64,000 nt of DNA from Lactarius indigo (Eukaryota > Basidiomycota > Agaricomycetes > Russulales > Russulaceae), in NCBI GenBank assembly GCA_025766275.1, contig JAFKAC010000001.1:3472001-3536000 (forward strand). Direction: 5' to 3'. Both the position numbers and the translations under genes were made by a program. Below, one piece after another: positions 46,118 to 55,809 of the stretch; positions within the stretch are counted from its first letter, which is position 1, and every line of letters starts with the position of its first letter. The notes under the pieces were generated by a model that saw nothing but the letters and a program-made list of their open reading frames with translations, searched no databases and was not told the origin of the DNA.

Positions 46118-46490
46118 TCAACAGGGGTGCAAGTGTCCTGCATAGTACTGTTGGTGTGTGGTTACTCCCAATTGTTCCAGTCTAGTATCCTCTGTGCATA
46201 GTGTTTCATTTGGGTGAACAGTGAATAACTTGTTGTCAAAATTGCATAACAGGTGGATTGTGTCCCTGCCATGGCTGCAGGAAAGGGTGACATACATGTT
46301 GAACCCATTTAGTGAGCTGGTTGGAGTTTTCCCTATGTCCACGATGACACATTTGAGAGTCTGCCCCTGGCTTTTGAAGTTGGTGAATGCATATGCAAGG
46401 GTGTGTTACAGTCCTGCCCTCACAACCTCAGCAAATGGTGATAAGAAGGACGCAATCACGTGAAGAAGAAGATGATGAACAAAAGGCTGA
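46118..46490 (-). pseudogene. Helitron/Pif1-type helicase, C-terminal part
   Basis: On the minus strand, AYAFTNFKSQGQTLKCVIVD, then GFNMYVTLSCSHGRDTIHLL and NFDNKLFTVHP match the last motifs of the Pif1-like helicase of fungal Helitrons (the Q-G-Q-T motif and the VALSRSRGRD-type block). It is cut at 46490 by the Ty3/gypsy element; the preceding part of the same gene resumes at 55805. Residues differ from the consensus at several conserved arginines, so it is decayed. Confidence 0.8.
46486..46490 (+). repeat. Ty3/gypsy target-site duplication, left (gctga)
   Basis: The 5 bp gctga directly before the 5' LTR recur directly after the 3' LTR at 55805-55809. Confidence 0.85.
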
Positions 46491-47003
46491 TGTTACATTT
46501 TGACTCGAGTATCATGTTTGGACCCTTACTGTACTGGTTGTGACTACGGCAGTAAGGTAGATTAGTCACGGACTCGCGGCCTTAGGCCTTTATGATGTAG
46601 TGTGATAGGAGATTGCGGGTGGCTGCTGACTGAGACTCTGACTCGACCCACATACTAGTAGTAGTAGTATTAGGGTTTGCTCTGTTTATGCGATATGTTG
46701 GACGCTACCATACGGTGACTCATAGCAGCACTTGAAAGCCTGCTCGATTTGTATTTAAGATGGATGGCAAAGACCAAGATACACCATCTTGGTCTTCTTG
46801 AATCGTCACTTGTGTCCTACTCTCTCTCTCTCTCTTCTCTCTCTTCTCTCTCTCTACGCCTTTAGAAGTCAGCAACACTTGCCGGTGTACCTACGAGTAT
46901 TCACTAGGGCAGTAGCACGGACCTCCGCGTCGTCGTGGCTATTCGCAAAGTTGTTATCGCCTACTTCAAGCTCAAGTTGAGCTAACGCCGTGACGGCGTT
47001 ACA
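46491..47003 (+). repeat. 5' LTR of gypsy copy 1
   Basis: 513 bp, from tgttacat to ggcgttaca. It has a TATA-like box tatttaag at 46752-46759. A perfect 11-bp inverted repeat follows: aagaccaagat at 46770-46780 and atcttggtctt at 46786-46796. A (CT)n tract lies at about 46820-46855. Confidence 0.92.
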
Positions 47004-47005
47004 TT

Positions 47006-47016
47006 AAGACCAAGAT
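47006..47016 (+). promoter_or_regulatory. Putative self-priming primer binding site
   Basis: Two bases after the LTR, aagaccaagat is the exact reverse complement of atcttggtctt in the LTR, which begins 34 bp after the start of the TATA box, where transcription would be expected to begin. In Tf1 of fission yeast the first 11 nt of the mRNA fold back to prime at such a site. No TGG-type tRNA primer site follows the LTR. Confidence 0.65.
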
Positions 47017-47024
47017 CTACCATC

Positions 47025-48791
47025 ATGGCCGTAACAACAAGAGATCAGTGGACGAGTTTTCGTCCTTATACACTAACCAGAAGGGGAGATCGCAATGTAC
47101 CAACACACTTCCTCGGAGCAGCTAGCTGGAGGGAGAGACAGGAGGAAACCGGATACTTTGTAGAATTCAACGGGCCTACACGGTTCAGACCAGTTGAGTT
47201 CAACTTCAACCACCTGTGTTGGACAGAAGTTATGTGGAACCCAATAGATTCCCGTTGGGACATAGTGTGCCCAGCCAGGCCAAGGTATCACTGCGACATT
47301 GACGCAAGAGAGCTCAACAGCTGAGCAGATTGGGGTCCTATCGACGGACAATTGCAAGAGCATACAACTGGAGAAGCAGTCACAGATGAAACCGGACAAA
47401 GCGAGGAAGACGAAGGGCGACAGCCAGAACAAACAGAGAGCAGTGGAGGAGCGATACAAGAACTCCTCATCGAACAAGCTGAGTCTGCCCATATCATGGA
47501 ACCAGAACCAATTCACATACAATCGCCAGCCATCATGGCCACCCTCACACAAGCAATGGAAGAGGTTGCACTAGAAGAATCGCACGCGATACGACAAGAG
47601 GCCAGGGAACTCCTTATGCCCATTAATCCTGAAACTGGCGTCCAAATGACCGCCGATGATGCCGCAATATTCAGAGCAATAGGATCAGACCGAGGAGACC
47701 CTCTGTCCAGAAGACAACCCGCATTAGAACTACCACCCGGCATAGGAGGACCAGGAGGAGACCCACCACCTCCACCAGGGGGCAGAATACCATTCGATAT
47801 ACGCACTGGACCCCCAGGGCGGTGGCAGCGGCGGTGGAGGGAGTGGAGGAGGTGACGGAGGCAGAGGACACCATGAAAAACTGACCGGCGAGCCCCCCTC
47901 CATTTTCAACGGAGACAGACTCAAAATAGACCAGTTCTTAACACAGTGGCATGTCTACTGGGGGATGAACCTAGACGCCCCTATCATGTGCAACGATTAC
48001 TGACGGTGCCTCCTGTTCCTCTCATACATCAAGGGAGGGGCAGTGAGCGAATGGGTCCTCTCATTCCTCAACTGGCTCAATCGACAGATACAATGGGGGA
48101 TCAGCCCCTATACAAGAAAACTATGGGAAGCCTGTAGCTGACAGTTTTAGTCAGAGATTCGAAAACATGCTCAAAAGAGAACAGGCACAGGTGATACTTT
48201 GCAAAGGATTCCAGATGGTGGGAGAGGACATTGACAAGTACGTCAACGATTTTGAACAGCTCGCACAGAAAGCTCACTACCAGCTTAACGAACTGCAAAC
48301 AATCAACCTATTTACATTGGGTCTGCCCAAGGAGCTGTTTAAAAACACGTTCCAATTTGACGACCCTACCACGTTCGATGACTGGAAGCGAGCAGTCCTC
48401 AAAAGGCAAAACAATTACATCCACCTCAAGGCAAGGCTCAACGAGTACAAAACCACCTCAACCCAGCCAAAGAAACAAACTGGCAATGCAGGGTGGACCC
48501 TCCCACAGAATTTACCCCAGACGAACCCATGGGTGATGGATATGTCCGCAGATCGTGCAAGGGTGAGGCTTGCAGGGTCAGAAGAAATTGACTATGGAAA
48601 GCTGCCCTACACATGGCCACAACTGCCATTCCCACCAAGAGGGGGGCCAGGAGCCCAGGGATGAAGGAAGAGGGGGATCACGAAGGGACCTAAGGAATGT
48701 CCTTTGTTATAACTGTCATGCTCTGGGACATCTCTCACAAAACTGCCCCCACCCCCGAACGCAAAAGGAATGGCATCCAAGTGCCCCGTAA
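47025..48791 (+). pseudogene. gag of gypsy copy 1, broken
   Basis: Open pieces in several frames. 47025-47324 starts MAVTTRDQWTSFRPY; 47352-47855 is acidic and proline-rich. From about 47880 the capsid core begins (GEPPSIFNGDRLKIDQFLTQ), interrupted by TGA at 48001. 48167-48664 holds the capsid C-terminal part (DIDKYVNDFEQLAQKAHY, LGLPKELFKNTFQFDDP). The nucleocapsid knuckle CYNCHALGHLSQNC lies at about 48708-48750. The equivalent region in copy 2 is better preserved. Confidence 0.82.
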
Positions 48792-49049
48792 GCAGTAGAA
48801 TGACCGAAACAGTGGGATACGCACAGGGGCTGGTATCCCAGTATGAACCCTTGCTGCTGGGATACATGTCGCCAGTTCAGAGTACAACACCTGCACCACA
48901 AATAAATGCAGGCCACCACGAAAGACGGCTGGAGAACAGGCGAAGGAATGGCTCACACAGGTAGCCAATAGCACAGACGAGGTTAAAGACCTCATCCTTC
49001 AAGACTTGTGGGGAAAAGAGGGTTTTCGGGACACCTGAACCTGTCAGTC

Positions 49050-52000
49050 TGGGTGAGGGCTTTACAATGTAATTCTGTAATTGTGACAACGTGCCATCAA
49101 TCTCTGCGAATTCCAGTGACTGTCCACATGAATTACAAAACGACTGAAACCACTGCTCTAGATCGACTCTAGAGCAACCGATAACTTTATTAAACCAAGT
49201 ATGGCAAGATGGGCAGGAATCCCGACGGAGGTGTTAGAAACACCCCGCAAGATCTGGAATATTGACAACACAGAAAACAAAGCTGGGTTAATCACTCATT
49301 ATGTTAACCTAGAGGTGAAAACGCGACAACAGGTGAAAAAGATGACCTTTCCTGATTACGGACCTTGGCAACTGAGGACATGGTATTGGGCTACCCATGG
49401 CTCAGCACGTTCGAACCAACCATCAACTGGGCACAAGCTATGGTGCATCCTGACATGCACCCAGTCGCCTGTCGCCATGGAAGAAGTGCTACTAACCAGG
49501 ACAATGGTACGAGTGCTGATTGCTGCAGAAAAAGAAGAAATCCTCCACGAATTGGACAAAGAAACCTTCACTCGCACCACTACTTCCACCGAACTCGCCA
49601 TACAAGCCAAACAGCAACAAAAGGCCGTGGATCTCCCACCAGGCATACCAACAATTTCGCAAACTCTTCGACAAACAAGCCTCGCATCGCTTCCCCCCTG
49701 GCCAGACCGTGGGATCACGTGATAGACTTCAAGCCATCCGTGCTGGCCACAATAGACTGCAAAATATACCCCATGACACAAAAAGAAGAAGGCGAGCTCA
49801 AAGAATTCTTAGAAGAGAAGTTACGACAGGGGTATCTATGCCCATCCATCTCCCCGTATGCATCATCCTTCTTCTTTATCAAAAAGAAGGATGGAAAACT
49901 ACGCCTGGTACAGGACTACTGTGTCATTAACTCGCACACCATTTGCAACCAATACCCGCTGCCGCTCATTCAAGACCTTATACTCGACCTAAGTAATGCC
50001 CATATCTACACGAAGTTAGATATCCGCTGGGGGTATAACAACATACAAATTCGTGACGGAGATCAAGAAAAGGTGGCCTTCAAGACCAAATTTGGCCTCT
50101 TTGAGCTGACGGTCATGTTTTTAGCGGTATGACTTATCGCGTACAACTAGACCAAGGTGAAGGTAAGTGAACTGAACTGGTATACACCCAAGCCTAGCGC
50201 GGAGACAAGTCACGCGCCGAACGTACAGTCACAACGGAGAGTATGCACACTTGAGGTCTTTATACAAGACCTAAGGCAAGGTGATCACGCTGTGGTACGC
50301 TGAGTGGAGAACCAAGAGGACAAGTTAACATTGGAGAAGTAAGGGAAGTACAAAGGAGATACGCACCTGAGTGGAGAACCAAGAGGACAAGTTGGTTCCA
50401 CTCAGGACGCTACATGAGGGTTTATATACTATGCTGCAGCTGAGTTCGAATTACTATAGAACCTTGTTACTAAAGGTAAGTGTAATAGTAATGAGTCAGA
50501 CGCTGACGCGTCGTGTCTAATAATAGCGTTATCTTATTGTGCTGACTGATGCACAGTCATTAACGCTGACAGAACGATGACGTGTCCTTATCTATGAGTC
50601 ACAACCCTATGACAACGTAGTCTAGAACTATCTAGAATGTTCCCTGCTTATCGTCCAATGAGAAACTACTATACTAATGAGGAATGTGCCCAAAAAAGGG
50701 ATGACATCCAATAAGGAAGTTACTATCCCAGGGTCACGTGCTTGTGGGTGCACATGTTGGCATCACGTGACTAACCATCTTATCATATCTAATGATAAGG
50801 ACTTGGATGTGTTGACACAACGTTGGAAGCTTATATCTTCACCGAATAAATCCACAAAAATACGGAAAAATAAGGTAAAAATAGAGCGTCCGTGACAATG
50901 TTCTTTGGTCTCACTAACTCACCTGCAACTTTCCAGGCAATGATGAACCACATATATCATGACACCATAGCCAAACATGAACGCCTAGGGACTACGATAT
51001 GTGTTTACATGGATGACATCGGCATCGCCACTCACTTCGACCATGATCTAGCGGCTCACGTGGTGGCGGTCAGCGATGTCTTGCGCATTGCGGAAGAACA
51101 CGACCTCTACTTCAAACTGGAGAAATGCCTGTTCCATCAGCCGCGAATGGATTACCTGGGGGTAATCCTTGAAAGGGGGGTAACTTGCATGGATCCCATA
51201 AAAGTTCAAGGCATCAAGGACTGGCCAACGCCAACAAAAGTAAAAGACGTCCAATCGTTCCTAGGCTTCTGCAACTTTTACAGACTTTTCATTTGCGGCT
51301 TCGCAATTCACGCCAAACCACTCAATAAACTAACGCGGAAAGACACAGAATGGAGATGGACAAAAGAGGAAGACAAAGTGTTCAACACATTGAAACACCT
51401 AGTAACGGAAGAACTGGTATTGGCACATCCAATCCTCCAGGACCCATTTGAACTAGAAGTCAATGCGTCGGGATACGCGGTGGGAGCTATACTGCTGCAG
51501 AGAAAGTCTGACAAAAAACGACACCCTATAGGCTATTATTCTGCCACGCTCTCAGAAGCAGAGCGGAACTATGACATTTATGATCTGGAACTACTGGCGA
51601 TAGTCAAGGCCCTGTGGAACTGGAGACTGCTATTAGCAGGAGCCCCTCACAAAATCAAGATCTACTCCGATCACCTCAACTTACAGTACTGGAAAACACC
51701 ACAAAAGATCAGTAGAAGGGTCGCAAGGGAAGTACTTGAACTTTCTGAATACGACTTCGAGATTCACCACATCAAAGGCAAGAATAACGGAAGAGCCAAC
51801 ACCCTATCACGAAGACCGGACTACGACCAAGGGCTTGGGGACAACTGTGAAGTAGTCATCCTACCACCCGAAGTTTTCGTAAAAACCCTCAATACCGCTA
51901 AAACCCTCACCGTCAATCCGAACTTGCTACGACCATGCCATCAACAAGACGAAAAGATCATCAAGATGTGGGTAGATCCCCATCAACTGAAGAAGATACA

Positions 52001-53318
52001 GGGGGAATGGTATAAAGACGGCAAGTTCATGATCACAGGACCCGCGTCCACGCAGCGCGTGCTAATACACAACCACCATGACCTACCAATACACAGACAC
52101 CTGGGAATTGCAAGGACACAATGCATCCTGGAACGACACTACTGGTGGCTGCAGCTGTGAAGAGATGTATATGAATACGTGCAAGGATGTGCGGAATGCC
52201 AGAGGAATAAGGTAAACACAAGACTGATCCGAGCTGCGCTACATCCCATTATGCCAGTACTGGAAGCCACACCATTCCAAACCGTAGCAGTGGACTTCAT
52301 CACCAAGCTGCCTGTATCAAACGGATACGACAGCATACTAATGGTCACGGACCACGACTGCAGCAAAGTGTCAATTTTCATACCATGTAGAGAGGAAATC
52401 ACCGCAGAAGAAACGGCAGCCCTATATGTCACTCACGTGTTCAAGCGTTTTGGGTTACCGTGCAAAATCATCAGTGACCGAGACCCCCAATTCACATCAC
52501 GATTCGCCCAAGAAACGTGTTGTGTCCTCAGAGTTCAGCAAAACGTGTCCACAGTGTACCACCCGCACACCAACGGACAATCTGAAAGGACGAACCAATG
52601 GCTGGAGCAATACCTGCGCTTTTGGGTGAATGAGCATCAAGATAACTGGACCTCTTATCTGCCAATCACGGAATTTGTGCACAACAACTGGCCCCATGAA
52701 CACACGAAACAGTCGCCATTTCAACTCTTGATGGGATATGACCCGCAGGCTGATTGGACCAATAAGCCCTCTCCTATCCCTCAGGTCATCACACGGCTAA
52801 CGCAACTAAAAGAAGCTAGAGAAAACGCCCAACGCCTTATGAAGAAAGCACAAGAAGCTTGGGTGCGCAACAAAGATACGCCCAAGTTTCATCTCAACGA
52901 CCTCATATGGCTCGAGGAAAAGCATCTGAGAACCAATCAACCAATGGCAAAATTAGCGGCGCGATGCCATGGACCCTTTAGGGTGATACAGGTGATGTCA
53001 CCCTACAACTATTGATTGGAACTTCCCATGCAGTGGAGCATTCATCCAGTGTTTCACATCGATCTTCTCACACCATACAAACAAACTCTCCTTCATGGTG
53101 AAAACTTCACACGACTGCCACCGGAGCTGATTGATGGGGAAGAAGAATACGAAGTCGAGGTGATTCTAGACACCCAGCACTTTGGCAGAGGAAAGCGCCT
53201 CCAATACCTCGTCAAATGGAAGGGTTACCCAGACTCAGAGAATCAGTGGGTCAACAAGGACAACGTCTTTGTGCCCGAAGCACTTCGGCTATATCAGGAG
53301 ATGCAGACGCACGGGTGA
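49050..53318 (+). pseudogene. pol of gypsy copy 1 (PR-RT-RH-IN-chromodomain), broken
   Basis: Protease remnants lie at about 49080-49330. RT spans 49740-50119 and resumes at 50898 after an inserted 778-bp element (FFIKKKDGKLR, YTKLDIRWGYNNI; then NSPATFQAMMNHIY and VYMDDIG). RNase H is at about 51430-51830 (NASGYAVGAIL, AERNYDIYDLELLAI, IYSDHLNLQYW). Integrase has its H-H-C-C finger up to CAECQ and the core residues in AVDFITKLP, IISDRDPQF and NGQSERTNQW (about 52280-52600). The chromodomain is YLVKWKGYPDSENQWV at about 53200-53250. Stops at 52158 and 53013 are CGA codons in copy 2. Confidence 0.88.
50120..50897 (-). mobile_element. 778-bp solo-LTR-like insertion inside pol
   Basis: It interrupts RT exactly between VMF and FGLTNS as judged from copy 2. 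The 5 bp atgtt occur on both sides (50115-50119 and 50898-50902), a target duplication. Read on the minus strand it begins TGTCACGG and ends CCGCTAAA, nearly an LTR inverted terminus (TG...CA with one change), and has a TATA box (tatataaacc) near 50430. It contains a perfect 27-bp direct repeat at 50300-50326 and 50367-50393. Confidence 0.7.
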
Positions 53319-53387
53319 CAAGTTAAAACGAGGGACGTCACGATTGAAGGAAGTCATCCCCTTTTCCTTCGCTCTGCCACCACTTAC

Positions 53388-53835
53388 ATGCCTACCTCAC
53401 CACTGCAACATGTCACACAAGCGGCACTTCTTGACTCCCTCGCACAGGACACCCACACCCTTTTGGCAGAAGACGACGACACCGAAGTCCCGAACACTCA
53501 GCTCACCCCATGGACACCTCTTGAGCCAACAGAGGGGCCTATCACCACACAAGAGTGGGCCACCATCGTCACCAGATTCCCAGACCCCACAACAACCCCC
53601 GACGACAACTCCGCTGTCGTCCACATCTTCCGAAACGATGCTGGCAAGCGAGAGCCCATTGCTGCCATCCCCCCAAGCGACGACCTCATCAGCGTTCGCG
53701 GAATTTTCCCACACAACAACGAGCGTTCAAGCTCTCCTGGAGTATGAGTTGGAGGGGTGGAAGAGAGTAGTGGCGGAGTGGCAGAAGGAGCAGCTCGACT
53801 CAGCAGCGGCCCGACTGAGGGAGATGCGCTCGTGA
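53388..53835 (+). pseudogene. Pol C-terminal extension overlapping ORF3, copy 1
   Basis: After the chromodomain the pol frame continues (MPTSPLQHVTQAALLDSLAQ, TPWTPLEPTEGPIT, REPIAAIPPSDDLI). From about 53685 the conserved reading is in the +1 frame (SAFAEFSHTTTSVQALLEYE, then WQKEQLDSAAARLREMR to 53832). In copy 1 the ORF3 start codon is lost (acg in place of atg). Nucleotide differences from copy 2 in the second part fall mainly on third positions of the +1 frame. Confidence 0.6.
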
Positions 53836-53843
53836 CGGCAGCG

Positions 53844-54536
53844 ATGGCAGCAGCTGAGGCTGGCCATGATGACAAAGATTACTACCTGGCAAGACATCCC
53901 TTCTTATGAATGAAGTGTGACACTGATAATCCCCACGTCACACCCTGGCTCGTCTACACCGATGGGTCCCCCATGTATTGAGGATGTGTGCAGGTGCCTG
54001 GCACTGCCAATCACTGTCCGTTCACCGCCGCTGAGGATCCCACGCATGTCATTGCGCCTGAAGGGTTCTGGGCGAACAGACGACCCCATTACATTCAATA
54101 CCCCATCACCGGGCCCAACGGAGTAGAAAGGGACGTGTCGCATGTCCAGATCATCGGAGGAGCTGACCCTTTGATACTGGGGGTCATACTGGGCTCACCA
54201 CACATGTACAGTAAGCCCTTCTACGCTGAGCCACACGTGTCGGCTGCTCTCTGCCCCACGTACCCCCACGAGGACCTTGTCATCTTCGCAGCGGACAAGA
54301 TCACTGACCGCGCCCTCAACCGCATCAACGACAAGTCGCTCACCACCAAAGTAATGCACTACCGCGTGGCCAGCTATGAGCTGGATTGACTTCATGCCAG
54401 GGTGAGTCAACTTTGCGCTATGATTGAGTGCGCACAAGACGACAAACGTGACTCCATTTATCGGCTGGAGCATGCCACGGCGCTGGAGTGTATCGCTGAC
54501 GAACAGTGCGACTGGCCAGCAAGGGACTTTCGGTGA
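53844..54536 (+). pseudogene. Extra ORF (ORF4) before the 3' LTR, copy 1
   Basis: A 231-codon frame (MAAAEAGHDDKDYYLARHPF, TPWLVYTDGSPMY, FTAAEDPTHVIAPEGFW, YPITGPNGVERDVSHVQI, AEPHVSAALCPTYPHEDLV, then a coiled C-terminus ending DWPARDFR). It is broken in copy 1 by TGA at 53907, 53979 and 54387, each CGA in copy 2. I recognise no domain. It is not a typical env: no signal peptide or membrane segment is visible. Confidence 0.65.
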
Positions 54537-54550
54537 GCCAGTGTCTCACA

Positions 54551-54565
54551 CTAAGGACAGGGTGA
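54551..54565 (+). promoter_or_regulatory. Polypurine tract of gypsy copy 1
   Basis: ctaaggacagggtga precedes the 3' LTR; the matching tract in copy 2 is purer (aaaagaggggtga on its sense strand). Confidence 0.6.
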
Positions 54566-55804
54566 TGTTACGTTTTGACTCAAGTATCGTGTTTGAACCC
54601 TTACTGTACCAGTTGTGACTATGGCGGTAAGGTAGATTAGTCACGGACTCGTGGCCTTAGGCCTTTATTGTCACGAACCACTTACTACATTTCCTTTCTT
54701 GTCCTTATCTGATCCATCTCCTTTCTTGAACCTATGCTTCCCCTCTATCTGATTATTCTAGCACCTTCTGTGCTATTCTTGTTTATCCTTCTCCTGCCTT
54801 GCTGGCATAACACCATCTTGTGCGATGATGATACCATCTTGCCAGCACATCACTCTATCTATAGCAACCAGTAGCACTATGCGCTCAGGCGCAATCCTGT
54901 ACTATATAAGGAACCCTGTAGTGCGCCTTAGCTCCTTAGCTTTGGCTTAATCAACTATCTGCGTTGTATCTCCATTGACTCCTTGAGTGCCTCAGCCCCT
55001 TCAGCACTCAAGCCCTTGACCCAGAACCTCTAACCCTTGACCCTCATCCTCTTTGGGTCATTCCCCTCTCAGCCTCTGTGCAGGCTTCCCCTTGACTTCG
55101 CTCTCACCCTCTCTCTGTCTTACTGGTCAGCCCCGTGACACGTGACCTTTGGACTTAGGCCTCTGCGCTCGTCCATTGCTACAGACTCAGTCACCTTAGT
55201 ACAAGGGGCTGTTACAGAAGGACCTTTCCCACCTTAGCATAGGGGGATTGCCACCGACTCAGCTACCTCAGCGTAGGGGCTGTTACAGAAGATCTTAGGA
55301 GTCCTTCCACTCAGTGGGGATCCAACTCAGCGTCCTTTGCCTCAGGCAGGATCTGTTACAAAACAACGCACGCCCCCGCAGAGGCGTGACATTTATGATG
55401 TAGTGCGATAGGAGATTGCGGGTGGCTGCTGACTGAGACTCTGACTCAACCCACGTACTAGTAGTAGTAGTATTAGGGTTTGCTCTGTTTACACGATACG
55501 TTGGACGCTACCATATGGTGACTCATAGCAGCACTTGAAAGCCTGCTCGACTTGTATTTAAGATGGTTGGCAAAGACCAAGATACACCATCTTGGTCTTC
55601 TTGAATCGTCACTTGTGTCCTACTCTCTCTCTCTCTTCTCTCTCTTCTCTCTCTCTACACCTTTAGAAGTCAGCAACGCTTGCCGGTGTACCTACGGGTA
55701 TTCACTAGGGCAGTAGCACAGACCTCCGCGTCGTCATGGCTATTCGCAAAGTTGTTATTGCCTACTTCAAGCTCAAGTCGAGCTAACACCATCACGGTGT
55801 TACA
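54566..55804 (+). repeat. 3' LTR of gypsy copy 1, split by a solo LTR
   Basis: Starts tgttacgt and ends ggtgttaca; 511 bp after removing the 723-bp insert and one 5-bp duplication, against 513 bp for the 5' LTR. The TATA box is at 55555-55562 and the 11-bp inverted repeats at 55573-55583 and 55589-55599, at the same spacing as in the 5' LTR. Many transitions separate the two LTRs, so the insertion is not recent. Confidence 0.9.
54669..55391 (+). mobile_element. Solo LTR of a different retrotransposon, nested
   Basis: 723 bp from TGTCACGA to GCGTGACA, giving a 7-bp inverted terminus TGTCACG/CGTGACA. It is flanked by the 5-bp duplication tttat (54664-54668 and 55392-55396) inside the 3' LTR. 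A TATA box (ctatataagg) lies near 54903. No coding sequence is inside. This is the classic product of LTR-LTR recombination after an insertion. Confidence 0.88.
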
Positions 55805-55809
55805 GCTGA
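55805..55809 (+). repeat. Ty3/gypsy target-site duplication, right (gctga)
   Basis: Matches 46486-46490. Confidence 0.85.

Larger units (their letters stand above)
46491..55804 (+). mobile_element. Full-length chromodomain Ty3/gypsy retrotransposon, copy 1
   Basis: A 9.3-kb LTR element with a 5' LTR, a primer site that matches its own LTR rather than starting with TGG, gag with a zinc knuckle, pol in the order protease, reverse transcriptase, RNase H, integrase, chromodomain, then two extra ORFs, a purine tract and a 3' LTR. The TSD is gctga. Without its two nested insertions it would be about 7.8 kb. It is decayed by stops and frameshifts. It landed inside a Helitron-type helicase. Confidence 0.92.

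Noticed and set aside
53844..54536. ORF4 as a retroviral-type envelope gene
   Set aside because: No signal peptide, membrane segment or cysteine pattern of an env; the protein is charged with a coiled-coil end.
55621..55657. (CT)n tract as a possible regulatory satellite
   Set aside because: It is part of the gypsy LTR and present in the 5' LTR too; ordinary microsatellite in a pyrimidine-rich LTR region.
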